NCBI RefSeq assembly: GCF_905171775.1
Contig: NC_053499.1
Coordinates: 85,040,669-85,104,668, forward strand
Source of the DNA: Rana temporaria
Lineage: Eukaryota; Chordata; Amphibia; Anura; Ranidae
Length of the DNA stretch: 64,000 nucleotides
Direction: 5' to 3'
Shown here one piece after another: positions 42,664-52,374 of the stretch. The notes beneath the pieces are model-generated. The model was not told the DNA's origin. It worked only from the letters and a program-made list of their open reading frames with translations, and made no database searches. Both the position numbers and the translations under genes were made by a program. Position 1 is the first letter of the stretch, and every line of letters begins with the position of its first letter.

Positions 42664-42804
42664 AGGCAGTGGATGGCTTGCCCAGAGGTGGAGGGGGACT
42701 CGGTGTGGCTCTCAGGCAGGATTTTTAGGCCGATTTTCGATCGTGCTGCGGGAGCTGAGGAGGAGAGCAGTCACTCCATGCGGCGCCGGAACCGGAAGTC
42801 TAAT

Positions 42805-43195
42805 GTCTAATAACAATTTTTAATGCAATACTTTGCATGTGGCTCTTTTCTGCACTCCAATTACAGTATCTGAGGGGTTGCAGTGTTGTGTTGTGCCTAA
42901 GGCCCAATGTTTCTGCCCCTGTTGAACAGGGGAATCTAATAACAATTTTTAATGCAATACTTTGCATGTGGCTCTTTTCTGCGCTCCAATTACAGTATCT
43001 GAGGGGTTGCAGTGTTGTGTTGTGCCTAAGGCCCAATGTTTATGCCCCTGTTGAACAGGGGCGTCTAATAACAATTTTTAATGCAATACTTTGGATGTGT
43101 CTCTGCTGAGCTCCAATTACAGTATCTGTGAGGGGTTGCAGTGTTGTGACACAGCCACCAGTGCCTAAGGCCCAATTTTTCTGCCCCTGTTCTAG
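42805..43195 (+). repeat. 129-bp tandem repeat, 3' part of hAT element
   Basis: Three units with starts TCTAATAACAATTTTTAATG at 42806, 42935 and 43064 (period 129 bp), each with ACTTTGCATGTGGCTC, TATCTGAGGGGTTGCAG and CCTAAGGCCCAATG. The last unit is shorter and ends near CCCCTGTTC at 43194. The part at 36495-36546 is the split neighbouring unit. The hAT right terminus itself is not recognised. Confidence 0.85.
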
Positions 43196-44007
43196 TAATT
43201 TTCTTGGTTTGATTCTTTTCTAATTTGAGTTCATTCTAGCTTTCTCCTACGTTATCATAGTGGCATGTTTATTTTCCTTTACTAAATACTCATCATTGTC
43301 AATGTAAACTCCACAAATCTAGATTTGTTCTTTTAGGCAGCATTGATTGTTTATTTTTATTTTTTAATAACTATATTTTTGCTTTTTAATACTTGTCTAA
43401 AGCAATTTTTTTTAAACCCTCCCCAGAACATCAATAATATTCTTGAGGTTTTGGTCCACCTTTCTGTTGTTCTTTATGATCTTCTCCAGGGCGATGTTTG
43501 TGATTATCTCCCCAATTAGCACCTGGGCACTGCAAGTGTCTAAGCCACCACCAACAGCTCGTACACCTGAAATTTGGGAAAAAAACATGTATTAAAATTA
43601 TGCAGGCCTACATGTATTACCTAAAGCTGTGCTGTATGACACTGACCTGATGTGGTGGCATTGTGCACTTCCTGAACATCCGGCGAGGGTGTGGCTTGGC
43701 ACTGTGTGGGGTTGGTCGGCTCCACTTCTGCAGCTTGATTGCGGCCTATGAGATTGTAAAAAAAAAAGGGATAGATGAATCAAAAAGATTAGAGGCCTGA
43801 AAGAGGAATATCAATCATTCTTTTTAAAAAGTGTGGTACAATTGTCTGCTTTTACAATCCTTCTAAGCTTAACACTGGATTTTATCCATTACCAAAGCAG
43901 CTGCATTTCTCTATCTTTGGACCAGTTTCCTACATGGAAAAACAACAAGTATACACTGGATCACCTCTGTGTGACACGCTAACTAGGTTGTTCATGTGAC
44001 CAACACT
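43195..44007 (-). pseudogene. Possible spliced remnant of a transposon partner gene
   Basis: On minus, 43744-43649 is open (NQAAEVEPTNPTQ ... SPDVQEVHNATTSG), followed by a donor GTCAGTG, an 80-bp intron ending TTTCAG at 43568, then 43567-about 43420 (VRAVGGGLDTCSAQVLIGE, then IITNIALEKIIKNNRKVDQN and LKNIIDVLGR). The amphipathic C-terminus resembles tails of Myb-like transposon partner proteins, but no DNA-binding domain is present. The flanks 43195-43420 and 43750-44007 are AT-rich without recognised features. Low confidence in the family. Confidence 0.35.
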
Positions 44008-44352
44008 CAGTGCCGATCCTGACCTCCCTGGGGCCCGAAGCAAAATGACATGGCACATTAAAAATGAGAAGCGGGGGGCGCTGACGACAGTGACAGGTCA
44101 CATTAAAGAAAGTTGAGAAGTGGGGGGAGGGGGTGTTCTGCTGTCGAAAATGACATCTTACATTAAATTGAGAAGCAAGGGGTGCTGACTTCTTGCCTCT
44201 TCTCCCATGCAGTCAGCGAGTTGAGAAGCAGGCTGAGGGGGCGAAAATGACTTCTTACTAGGCGGGGCCTCTAGTTATTTGGGGGACCCTTTGTAGCTTT
44301 GCAGGGCCCTAAGCGGCTTGCATAGCGAGCCTATAGGGTGGATCGGCCATGC
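44008..44352 (+). mobile_element. Small hAT-like non-autonomous element
   Basis: Starts CAGTGCCGATCCTGACC and ends near GGTGGATCGGCCATG, approximate inverted termini of hAT type. The interior repeats the motif TTAAA-TTGAGAAGC-GGGG-GCTGAC about four times and contains GGGGCCC-rich words. No coding capacity and no clear 8-bp TSD. Confidence 0.4.
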
Positions 44353-44472
44353 CATCCATTGTGCTACTGAGTCCATATGTGTAATCAACTGCTGTGCTGA
44401 GCATACTCTCCTTTTACTGTATAAAGAAAAGCCCGGAGCTAAGAGAAAGAATGCCATAGGCGGAGGGCTGGC

Positions 44473-46256
44473 ATGGCTATGGTAAGATGGGAATGTAAGA
44501 GAGAGGGATGTGGATTGGCAGGAGCAAGGTGGGAGGGGGAGGGGGACAGGTCAGTTAAAAGAGTTGATCCCTCCCACCACTGTAACACATCCCCAGGGAA
44601 ATTTTCAGAGATGTCCAGGATACAGGAGCTGCTAGCAGAGCTCAGGGCCAAAGCCTCAGCCAGGGGGCAGGATTGGGTTCAGCAGAACCTGGGCCCCATC
44701 ATGGACCAGCCAGCGGTAGGTCCGCAAACCAGGGGGAGAGAGTCAGCGCGAGCTAGGCGCTCCAATCCGCCTGATGGCTTCTCCCCTGACCTGTCTCCCA
44801 GAGCCGTGCGTTCAGGGAATCCCGCCTCGCGGGCCCCTTCGGGCCCCCCCGCCAAGCGGAGGAACGCTATCGCAGGGGGGACGCCAGAAGGAATCCCCAG
44901 CCCCAACGCAGCTCTACGGGTGGCCAGTCCGGGAGCTCCGGAGCGGCCTATTCGCCCGTTCGGCGGATGGAATCGGAGCGCGCGGGCCCCTCCCACCACG
45001 CGGTGGAACTCGTGGGGGGGCCTCGGCGGGCCAGAATCGAGGGTGGCGGTCCCCGGGCCTACTACCTCCGCGGCGAGTAGGAGTGATGGCACCAGGACTG
45101 GAGAGAGCCCCCCCGGCCCGGGGAAGGTGACGAGGAAATCGGTCGGCGGGTCTGCGGTGAGGAGGCAAAGCCAGGAGTCAGCAGGACCTTCGCCTCCCAG
45201 GGATCCTTCCCCTGAGGGGTTTTCTTCTGATGGCGAATGAGGCGCAGACAGGTCGGAGGGCGAGTTGTCCGGATCTGAGGAGGAGCCGGTTGTCGCAGCA
45301 CGGTCAGCGGCGAAGGATTCGGGACGGTCGGCTGGGGGTTCTCTCCCCAGGCAGCCCGGTAAGTCTACACATAAGGATATTACTGATAACATGTCTGTTA
45401 GGGGGGTTGATGGTGTTAGCCAGGACAGGTCAGGGACCGAGGGGTCCAAGGGGGAGGAGGCTGGTTTTAAGGGGTTTTTGGCTGGGATAAAGGAGTTGGT
45501 CAGCCTTTTTGAGCAGGGGGGAGCGGGTCTAGTCCGGCGGCCGCATGGGGGGCCCCGCAGGCGAGCGTAGGGGTGAGTGTACCTGAGGCGGGGGTGGTTT
45601 CGCCCCCTGCGACGGTTGTCCCCCCTCCACCCCCGCGGTGGCAGATAACGCACAGAAAAAGGGGGAGGAGGGTAGCAAGGCTACGGTGGAAAGGCAGGAC
45701 GTTGTGAGGTTGGCTGATGCCGCTAAATGCGAAGTATACGTATGCTTCGAGGGCCCGTTGGGGACTCATTTAAAGGCGGAGGTACGCGAGAAAATTGGTA
45801 AAGGTGAGTATGTGGAGATATTTTCATTGTTGCCGCTGGAAAAGTTCAACCTGGATAGGGTCAAGCCGGATAACTACAAAAAGGACGACGAGGAAAAGCG
45901 TAGGTATCGGCTGATCCCGCGTACATTCTCTAATTGGTTGCAGGCTTTTGGTATTTTGGTCAGTGTGATTAGCACAAAAAAGCCGGAATGCGGGGCTGCA
46001 CTTTTTGGGTACCAGGACTCCATAGGGGAGGCTTATAGGGTGTATGGTGGTACTGCTTGGCTTAGATACGATGAGCAGTTCAGGCAACGGATGGCAGTGC
46101 GTCCGGACTTGCGGTGGGATCACAAAGACATAAATTTGTGGGTCCGCCTCATGACTTCTGCCAGGGCCCCCAATCAGTTTTTTCAGGCAGGGGCCGGCGG
46201 ATCGTCTTCCTCTGGACAGCCGGCCAGTAAAGCAAAAGGGGTGTGTTGGCAATATA
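44473..46256 (+). pseudogene. DIRS gag-like protein, N-terminal part
   Basis: The frame from ATG 44473 has a helical start (MSRIQELLAELRAKASARG at 44611) and a long Pro/Gly/Ser/Arg-rich region, with a stop at 45238-45240. It continues in frame (GSEEEPVVAARSAAKD ... GFKGFLAGIKELVSLFEQGG), shifts near 45530 and again near 45635, then enters a conserved capsid-like block (45656-46190: VYVCFEGPLGTHLKAEVREK, IGKGEYVEIFSLLPLEKF, WLQAFGILVSVI, ITSARAP-type end). It stops where the CR1 is inserted; the zinc-finger tail is at 49325-49440. This gag layout is familiar from vertebrate DIRS elements. Confidence 0.7.
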
Positions 46257-49200
46257 CATAGTTACATAGTTAGTCAGGTTGAAAAAAGACACAAGTCCAT
46301 CCAGTTCAACCACAAAAAATAAAAAAACAAAATAAAAAACACAGTAAAATCCTATACACCCAACTCCATACCCACAGTTGATCCAGAGGAAGGCAAAAAA
46401 AAAACAGCAGAGCATGATCCAATTTGCTACAGCAGGGGAAAAAATTCCTTCCTGATCCCCCGAGAGGCAATCGGATTTACCCTGGATCAACTTTACCTAC
46501 AAATCTTAGTACTCAGTTATATTCTGTACATTTAGGAAAGAATCCAGGCCTTTCTTAAAGCAATCTACTGAGCTGGCCAGAACCACCTCTGGAGGGAGTC
46601 TGTTCCACATTTTCACAGCTCTTACTGTGAAAAAACCTTTCCGTATTTGGAGGTGAAATCTCTTTTCCTCTAGACGTAAAGAGTGCCCCCTTGTCCTCAG
46701 TGTTGACCGTAAAGTGAATAACTCAACACCAAGTTCACTGTATGGACCTCTTATATATTTGTACATGTTGATCATATCCCCCCTTATTCTCCTCTTCTCA
46801 AGAGTGAATACATTTAGTTCTTCTAATCTTTCCTCATAGCTGAGCTCCTCCATGCCTCTTATCAGTTTGGTTGCCCTTCTCTGCACTTTCTCCAGTTCTC
46901 CGATGTCCTTTTTGAGAACTGGTGCCCAAAACTGAACTGCATAGTCCAGATGAGGTCTTACTAATGATTTGAACAGGGGCAAAATTATATCTCTGTCTCT
47001 GGAGTCCATACCTCTCTTAATACAAGAAAGGACTTTGCTCGCTTTGGAAACCGCAGCTTGGCATTGCATGCCATTATTGAGCTTATGATCAACTAAAACC
47101 CCCAGATCCTTCTCCACTACAGATCCCCCCAGTTGTACTCCCCCTAGTATGTATGATGCATGCATATTCTTAGCCCCCAAGTGCATAACTTTACATTTAT
47201 CTACATTAAACCTCATCTGCCACTTAGTCGCCCAATTAGACAGAGCATTGAGGTCGGCTTGTAAATTGGAGACATCCTGCAAGGACGTTATTCCACTGAA
47301 TAGCTTGGTGTCATCTGCAAAGACATAAATGTTACTTTTGATCTCAGACCCAATATCATTTATAAATATATTGAAAAGTAAGGGTCCCAGCACTGAACCT
47401 TGGGGTACACCACTGATAACATTGGACCATTCAGAGTAAGAATCATTAACCACGACTCTCTGAATTCTGTCTTTCAGCCAGTTTTCTATCCATTTACAAA
47501 CTGATATATCCAATCCTGTAGACCTTACCTTACACATGAGCCGTGTGTGCGGAACTGTATCGAACGCTTTTGCAAAATCCAAATATATCACGTCCACAGC
47601 CACGCCTCTGTCCAGGGTTTTACTTACCTCTTCATAAAAGGAAATCAGGTTTGTCTGACAACTTCTGTCTTTCATGAATCCATGTTGTCTGCTGCTTAAA
47701 TAGTTTTTTTCCAGCAAGAACTCATCCATGTGGTCTTTTATTAAACGTTCCAGTATCTTCCCAACTATAGAAGGTAAACTAACAGGTCTATAGTTACTTG
47801 GTAAATACTTTGTTCCCTTTTTAAATATGGGCACCACATTGGCCCTGCGCCAATCCAGTGGTACTATTCCTGTCTTTAATGAGTCCCTAAATATTAGATA
47901 CAGTGGCTTTGAAATGACAGAGCTCAACTCACCTAGGATCCGTGGATGGATGCCATCAGGTCCAGGTGCTTTATCCACCTTTATTCTGTCTAAATATTTC
48001 TGGACCATATCACTTTTGAGCCATTGTGGATTTGAGGCTGTGTCACTCCCACCCCCATTTTGGACATGAGCTCCCCCATGCTCCATTGTATACACAGAGC
48101 TGAAGAAAACATTTAATAAATTTGCCTTCTCTTTGTCCCCAGTCACCCACTCTAGATTATTTTGTAAGGGGCCTACATGCTCAGACTTCACCTTTTTACT
48201 ATTAATATATTTAAAGAATTTTTTGGGGTTTGTCCTACTATCTTTTGCAATCTGTCGTTCGTTTTGAATTTTTGCATCCTTGATTTCCTTTTTGCATATC
48301 CTGTTATATTCTTTGTAACATTTAAACAACACTAGTGTTGCTTCATTTTTATATTTTTTAAAAGCTACTTTCTTATTGTTTATAGCTTTTTTAACTTTGA
48401 CCGTGAGCCACATAGGTTTTATTTTTAGCCTTTTAAACTTATTGCCCATGGGAACATACTTTGCAGTGAGGTTCCACACAGTCTTTTTGAAGAATTCCCA
48501 TTTCTGTTCTGTGTTCATCTGTGCCAATAGTCCCTCCCAGTCCAAGTCCTGGAGAGCAGCCCTCATCCTTGGAAAATGTGCTCTCTTAAAATTTAGTGTT
48601 TTAATATTTCCTGTATGTATTTCTTGCTTATAGTTAACATTAAATGAAATCATGTTATGATCACTGCTACCCAGGTGTTCCTTTATCTGAACATTAGTAA
48701 TAAGCTCTGCATGGTTTGAGATTATCAGGTCCAACAGGGCATCATTCCTAGTTGGGGCCTCAATAAACTGCACCATAAAATTGTCCTGCAATAGGTTTTT
48801 AAATTTTTGTCCTTTAACTGTCCCAGAAGTGCCATTAATCCAGTCAATTTCTGGGTAGTTAAAATCCCCCATTATTATCACCGTCCCAGACCTTGCAGCC
48901 CTTTCCATCTGTGCAAGGAGCTGAGTCTCCACCTCCTCATTAACATTGGGTGGTTTATAACAAACTCCAATGATTAATTTTGAACTACGCACATCTGTAT
49001 GCAGTTCCACCCATAATGCTTCAGCCTCATCACACTCTCCATCAACCAGGTTCTCTTTCACGCTTGCTTTGAGGTTACTTCTCACATAGAGACAGACCCC
49101 TCCACCTTTCCTTTTTACCCTGTCTTTCCGAAAGAGAGCATAGCCAGAAATATTAATAGCCCAGTCATGTGAGGATTGAAGCCAAGTTTCAGCAATACCG

Positions 49201-49324
49201 ATTACATCATAGCTCTCCTCATGCACCAGAGCTTCCAGCTCACCTGTTTTGCTTGGCAGACTTCTGGCATTGGTGAACAAACACTTAAATGTATTGTTAC
49301 ATTTTTCTCTGGTGTTTTTCATAT
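46257..49324 (-). mobile_element. CR1-type LINE inserted in DIRS gag
   Basis: Minus-strand 5'-truncated non-LTR element with no ORF1. Its 3' end is the short repeat tail GTAACTATGTAT rather than poly(A), as typical of CR1/L2 elements. A 6-bp repeat AATATA flanks it (46251-46256 and 49325-49330). Removing it restores the DIRS gag frame (VCWQYN then AGSCKFG). The 3' UTR (46257-46505) contains the CCATCCAGTTCAACC word seen in many frog CR1 3' ends. Confidence 0.85.
46506..49322 (-). CDS. CR1 endonuclease-reverse transcriptase, open
   Basis: 938 residues from the ATG at 49322. The first residues (NTFKCLFTNARSLPSKTGEL) are the beginning of the APE-like endonuclease, followed by IGIAETWL, GGGVCLYVR, YKPPN, MGDFNYPEIDW and SSDHNMISF. 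RT motifs: KAPGPDGIHPRIL (451), NYRPVSL, HGFMKDRSC, IYLDFAKAFDTVPH, SGVPQGSVLGPLLF and FADDTKLF (668-675). The C-terminus has RRATKLIRGMEELSYEERL, FTLEKRRIRGDMI and MWNRLPPEVV, standard CR1 endings. No internal stop. The few N-terminal residues upstream of 49322 belong to DIRS sequence. Confidence 0.9.
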   Translation of the reverse strand: MKNTREKCNNTFKCLFTNARSLPSKTGELEALVHEESYDVIGIAETWLQSSHDWAINISGYALFRKDRVKRKGGGVCLYVRSNLKASVKENLVDGECDEAEALWVELHTDVRSSKLIIGVCYKPPNVNEEVETQLLAQMERAARSGTVIIMGDFNYPEIDWINGTSGTVKGQKFKNLLQDNFMVQFIEAPTRNDALLDLIISNHAELITNVQIKEHLGSSDHNMISFNVNYKQEIHTGNIKTLNFKRAHFPRMRAALQDLDWEGLLAQMNTEQKWEFFKKTVWNLTAKYVPMGNKFKRLKIKPMWLTVKVKKAINNKKVAFKKYKNEATLVLFKCYKEYNRICKKEIKDAKIQNERQIAKDSRTNPKKFFKYINSKKVKSEHVGPLQNNLEWVTGDKEKANLLNVFFSSVYTMEHGGAHVQNGGGSDTASNPQWLKSDMVQKYLDRIKVDKAPGPDGIHPRILGELSSVISKPLYLIFRDSLKTGIVPLDWRRANVVPIFKKGTKYLPSNYRPVSLPSIVGKILERLIKDHMDEFLLEKNYLSSRQHGFMKDRSCQTNLISFYEEVSKTLDRGVAVDVIYLDFAKAFDTVPHTRLMCKVRSTGLDISVCKWIENWLKDRIQRVVVNDSYSEWSNVISGVPQGSVLGPLLFNIFINDIGSEIKSNIYVFADDTKLFSGITSLQDVSNLQADLNALSNWATKWQMRFNVDKCKVMHLGAKNMHASYILGGVQLGGSVVEKDLGVLVDHKLNNGMQCQAAVSKASKVLSCIKRGMDSRDRDIILPLFKSLVRPHLDYAVQFWAPVLKKDIGELEKVQRRATKLIRGMEELSYEERLEELNVFTLEKRRIRGDMINMYKYIRGPYSELGVELFTLRSTLRTRGHSLRLEEKRFHLQIRKGFFTVRAVKMWNRLPPEVVLASSVDCFKKGLDSFLNVQNITEY

Positions 49325-50311
49325 AATATAACGCCGGTAGCTGCAAGTTTGGGTCATCATGCAGGTTTAAACACGAGTGTTCCGGGTGCGGGGGAACTCA
49401 CGCCCTGTCACGATGTTTTAAACAAGGAAAAGGTCATTCAGGTGAGTTTGGCAACAAAAGGGAGGACTCTGGTGATGGTGGGAAGGATGCGTCCGTTCCT
49501 AAGTAAGTATCCGGATAGACAAGCGGCCCGCTTATTAGAGGAGGGTTTTGCGGAAGGTTTTAGGATTCCATGCTCATTGCAGGTCATTCTGCCCATTCCT
49601 CGCAATTTGCGGTCTGCATTGCGGCACCCTGAGGTGGTTTCGGAGAAACTGCTGAAGGAAGTGGCTTTGGGGCATATGGCAGGCCCCTTTTCAGGGGCCC
49701 CATTACCAGATTTGGTGGTTTCGCCTTTGGGGGTTGTTCTGAAGAAAGAGCCAAACAAATTTAGATTGATTCACCACCTCTCCTTTCCTAAAGGGGGGTC
49801 GGTGAATGATGCCATAGACCCGGACACTTGCACGTTTAGCTACACGTCATTTGATGCAGCCATGTCTTGGGTGCGGCACTACGGGCAAGGTGCGTTGATG
49901 GTCAAGGCCAAGTGGAAGCCGCTTTTAGGCTCTTGCCGGTGCACCCTGAAAGCTTTCGCCTGTTGGGGTGCACTTGGGATGATGAATTTTTCGTGGATCG
50001 GTGCTTGCCAATGGGGTGCTCAGTGTCGTGCGCAGTTCAGTTCGTTCTTGGAATGGGTGGTCAGGGACGTGTCAGGGGTCAATTCCATTATCCATTATTT
50101 GGATGACTTCCTCTGCGTGGTCCCGGCGGAGTCCAGGACGTGTGCGATACTGTTGGGTACGTTGGAACACGTGGCGGACAGGTTCGGGGTTCCGTTGGCT
50201 CCGGATAAGACGGAGGGTCCTAAGACAGTTCTCACATTTTTGGGGATCACAATAGACTCGGCGGCCATGAAGTGCAGGTTGCCCATTGGCAAGGTGGACG
50301 CATTGAAGGAC
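49325..50311 (+). pseudogene. DIRS gag zinc fingers and reverse transcriptase
   Basis: 49331-49440 encodes a Cys/His-rich tail (AGSCKFGSSCRFKHECSGCG, then THALSRCFK), a CCCH-like finger plus CCHC-like residues. RT follows in another frame: FRIPCSLQVILPIPRNLRSA, HLSFPKGGSVNDAI, then two compensating frameshifts near 49910 and 50030 bracket VEAAFRLLPVHPESFRLLG and LPMGCSVSC, and the frame returns at AQFSSFLEWVV with the catalytic YLDDFLCVVP (about 50095) and LTFLGITIDS. The domain order matches DIRS RT. Confidence 0.85.
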
Positions 50312-50323
50312 TAGATATGAGGT

Positions 50324-51000
50324 ATGTTGTCAGTTCAAAAAGTGACGCTTCGAGCACTGCAATCATTGTTGGGCAAGCTCAACTTTGCGTGCCGCATTGT
50401 ACCCATGGGCAGGGCATTTTGTCAACGGCTGTTAGCTAGCAAGGCAGGGGTGCGGTCACCACACCATTTTGTCCGTTTGGTGAAGGCACATAGGCAAGAC
50501 TTGCAGGTGTGGCACACATTCTTGGAGTCCTTTAACGAAAGGGCGCTGTGGATGTCTGGGCCCGTCAGCAACTTTGATATGGAGCTGTTCACGGACGCAA
50601 CGGGTTCCACGGGCTTTGGAGCTTTCTTCCAGGGCAAGTGGAGCGCTGGTTCTTGGCATCAGTGTTGGGTGCAGGCGGGTTTTACGAAAAATTTGGTGCT
50701 GTTGGAGTTATTCCCTGTAGTGTTGGCAGTTGAACTGTGGGGCGAATCTTTTCGGGATCAAAAAGTTAGTTTTCATGGGGACAACCTGGGAGTCGTTCAA
50801 GTTATCAACAAAGCATCGGAATCGTCGCCACCGGTGGTGCGCATGCTGCAGAGGTTGGTTTTGCGTTGCATGCAATTGAACATTTTCATATATGCAGTGC
50901 ATCTCCCTGGGGTAGTTTTCAGTGGGACAGGTTTCGGGAGTTGGCGCCGGAAGCGGAGCAACAAGGAATCACCTGTCCCGACTGGCTCTGGAGGATTGCC
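50324..51000 (+). pseudogene. DIRS RNase H domain
   Basis: Encodes LRALQSLLGKLNFACRIVPM (RT-RNase H linker) and RNase H motifs LFTDATGSTGFGAFFQGKW (first Asp), VLLELFPVVLAVELWG (Glu) and FHGDNLGVVQVIN (Asp). After AVHLPGV the frame loses about ten residues that would contain the ADALSR element, then FQWDRFRELAPEAEQQGI appears in another frame (50909-50962). A small internal deletion is therefore inferred near 50910. Confidence 0.8.
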
Positions 51001-51216
51001 TTGGAGTAACACACGGATGGATTCGGAGGTCGGTGAGTGAGACGACGTGGGCCGCTTACAGCAAGGTGTGGGAGGAGTGGGCTGAGGTAGGCCGCGAAAC
51101 AGGTGTGGAGATCACGGGTCCTGAGGCGAAGTTACTGGTGCTTTATTTCATTTCACGGGCAATGGAAGCCGGGGTGTCGATATCCATGTTGGGTAAGAAA
51201 GTGGCTGCGCTGGCCT
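50985..51216 (+). pseudogene. DIRS tyrosine recombinase, N-terminal fragment
   Basis: SVSETTWAAYSKVWEEWAEV followed by LLVLYFISRAMEAGVSISML and GKKVAALAF matches the N-terminal SAM-like core-binding domain of DIRS tyrosine recombinases. The catalytic R-H-R-Y domain is missing because an L1-like LINE 3' end begins at about 51217, and the remainder is not in this window. Confidence 0.75.
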
Positions 51217-51971
51217 TTTTATTTATGTTTAAATTATTTTTTATTGTTTTCACATAAATAGAAGAACTTTACATATTAACTTTAAAAACATTTTTTTAAA
51301 TTCACTGACCATTATAAAATTCATAAGTTCCTCATACACATAACATTGACATATACAAACTACATATTACAACCATACAATAAACACTTGTGTGGGTACA
51401 GAGCTGGGTCCAACCTTACTATACTGTCTCTATAATGATGTCCTTTAAAATAATACCACATTTCCCTCTCTTCTCCCCCCCCCAAAGGAAAAAAAAACAA
51501 TTTAAGATAAAGGGAGCAGGAAAATAGGGGTTGTACCTGCTCCTCCTTTGTGCCCAATCCCTTCCTATATATATATATTCACCCAGGTGTATCTTATCTT
51601 AAAAAAAAACAAAAAATAAATAATATATCCTATCCCTAAGGAAGTGAGGTGGTGGCCCCCCCTGTCCACCGTGCCACCTCAGGTTATGTGAGGCAAAAAA
51701 AAAAATGTTGGGGGGGGGGGGGGAGTGGGGTGGAGGGAGGGAAAAAGCTCCCTTTCTAATTATCCGCCTGCAGATTTTCTTCTCTCCCCATAATCCTTAG
51801 GTAAATCTGGGATTGCTTGAATTGTGTCCATTTCCCCAAATTTCTTGGAATTTTATTTCTGCTTCTTCTTGATAACTTATGAACTCTTCCATTACTCTTA
51901 TTTTATCTACCTCACTAAACCATTCTTTTATCCTTGGTGGGTCTTTATTTCTCCAGTTTCTCGGGATTAAT
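51217..51971 (-). pseudogene. L1-like LINE 3' end (ORF2 C-terminus and 3' UTR)
   Basis: On minus, 51971-51765 encodes the end of a LINE ORF2 (IPRNWRNKDPPRIKEWFSEV, MEEFISYQEEAEIKFQEIWG), stop near 51765. It is followed by a 3' UTR with C-runs and an A-rich tail at 51217-51290. It is the downstream continuation of the LINE at 60397-61306: the frame resumes across two insertions. No TSD could be matched in the window because the 5' end lies outside or under later insertions. Confidence 0.8.
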
Positions 51972-52374
51972 GGGCCAAATCCTCAAAGCAGATGCGCCGA
52001 CTTAACCAGAGTTTTCTAAATTTACACGGCGCGTATCTTTGCGCCCGATCCTCATAACGAGTTACGCCTTAAAATCCGGGTTTTCCGTCCTACCTAAAAT
52101 AATTACACCTGCGCATCCCCGGACACAAATTACGCTAGTCACGCCGCTGTTTTTGATAGGCAAAGATGCAAATGAGGGAGATAGGGCGATCCTCAAAATT
52201 AAGTGTGTGCGCCGTAGATTACGCCCTGTGCGCACCTGTTAGTTTCCCTGCGCAAATTTACTCTTTATAAAAGCAGACCTAATTTTACACATGCCGTGTA
52301 AGGGTCTGCTCAAGCAACTGAATAGAGGTAGAGCTGACAACACATCTCTGCAGCACAACAATCTGACTGCCAAA

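Larger units (their letters stand above)
36547..42804 (-). mobile_element. Full-length L1/Tx1-like LINE, both ORFs open
   Basis: A 6.26-kb non-LTR retrotransposon in minus orientation, flanked by a 17-bp TSD (GTCTAATAACAATTTTT at 36530-36546 and 42805-42821). Poly(A) appears as the T-run from about 36543. Order: 141-bp 5' UTR, ORF1 (42663-41608), a 749-bp inter-ORF gap (40859-41607), ORF2 (40858-36743) and a short 3' UTR. A perfect TSD, full length and two uninterrupted ORFs indicate a young and possibly competent copy. Confidence 0.92.
44473..51216 (+). mobile_element. DIRS-like tyrosine-recombinase retrotransposon, interrupted
   Basis: Plus-strand order gag, reverse transcriptase, RNase H, tyrosine recombinase, the DIRS order. 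There are no LTRs and no integrase. A CR1 LINE (46257-49324) interrupts gag and an L1-like LINE cuts the recombinase at about 51217. The terminal inverted and internal complementary repeats of DIRS could not be identified; the left boundary is uncertain. Several frameshifts make it inactive. Confidence 0.8.
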
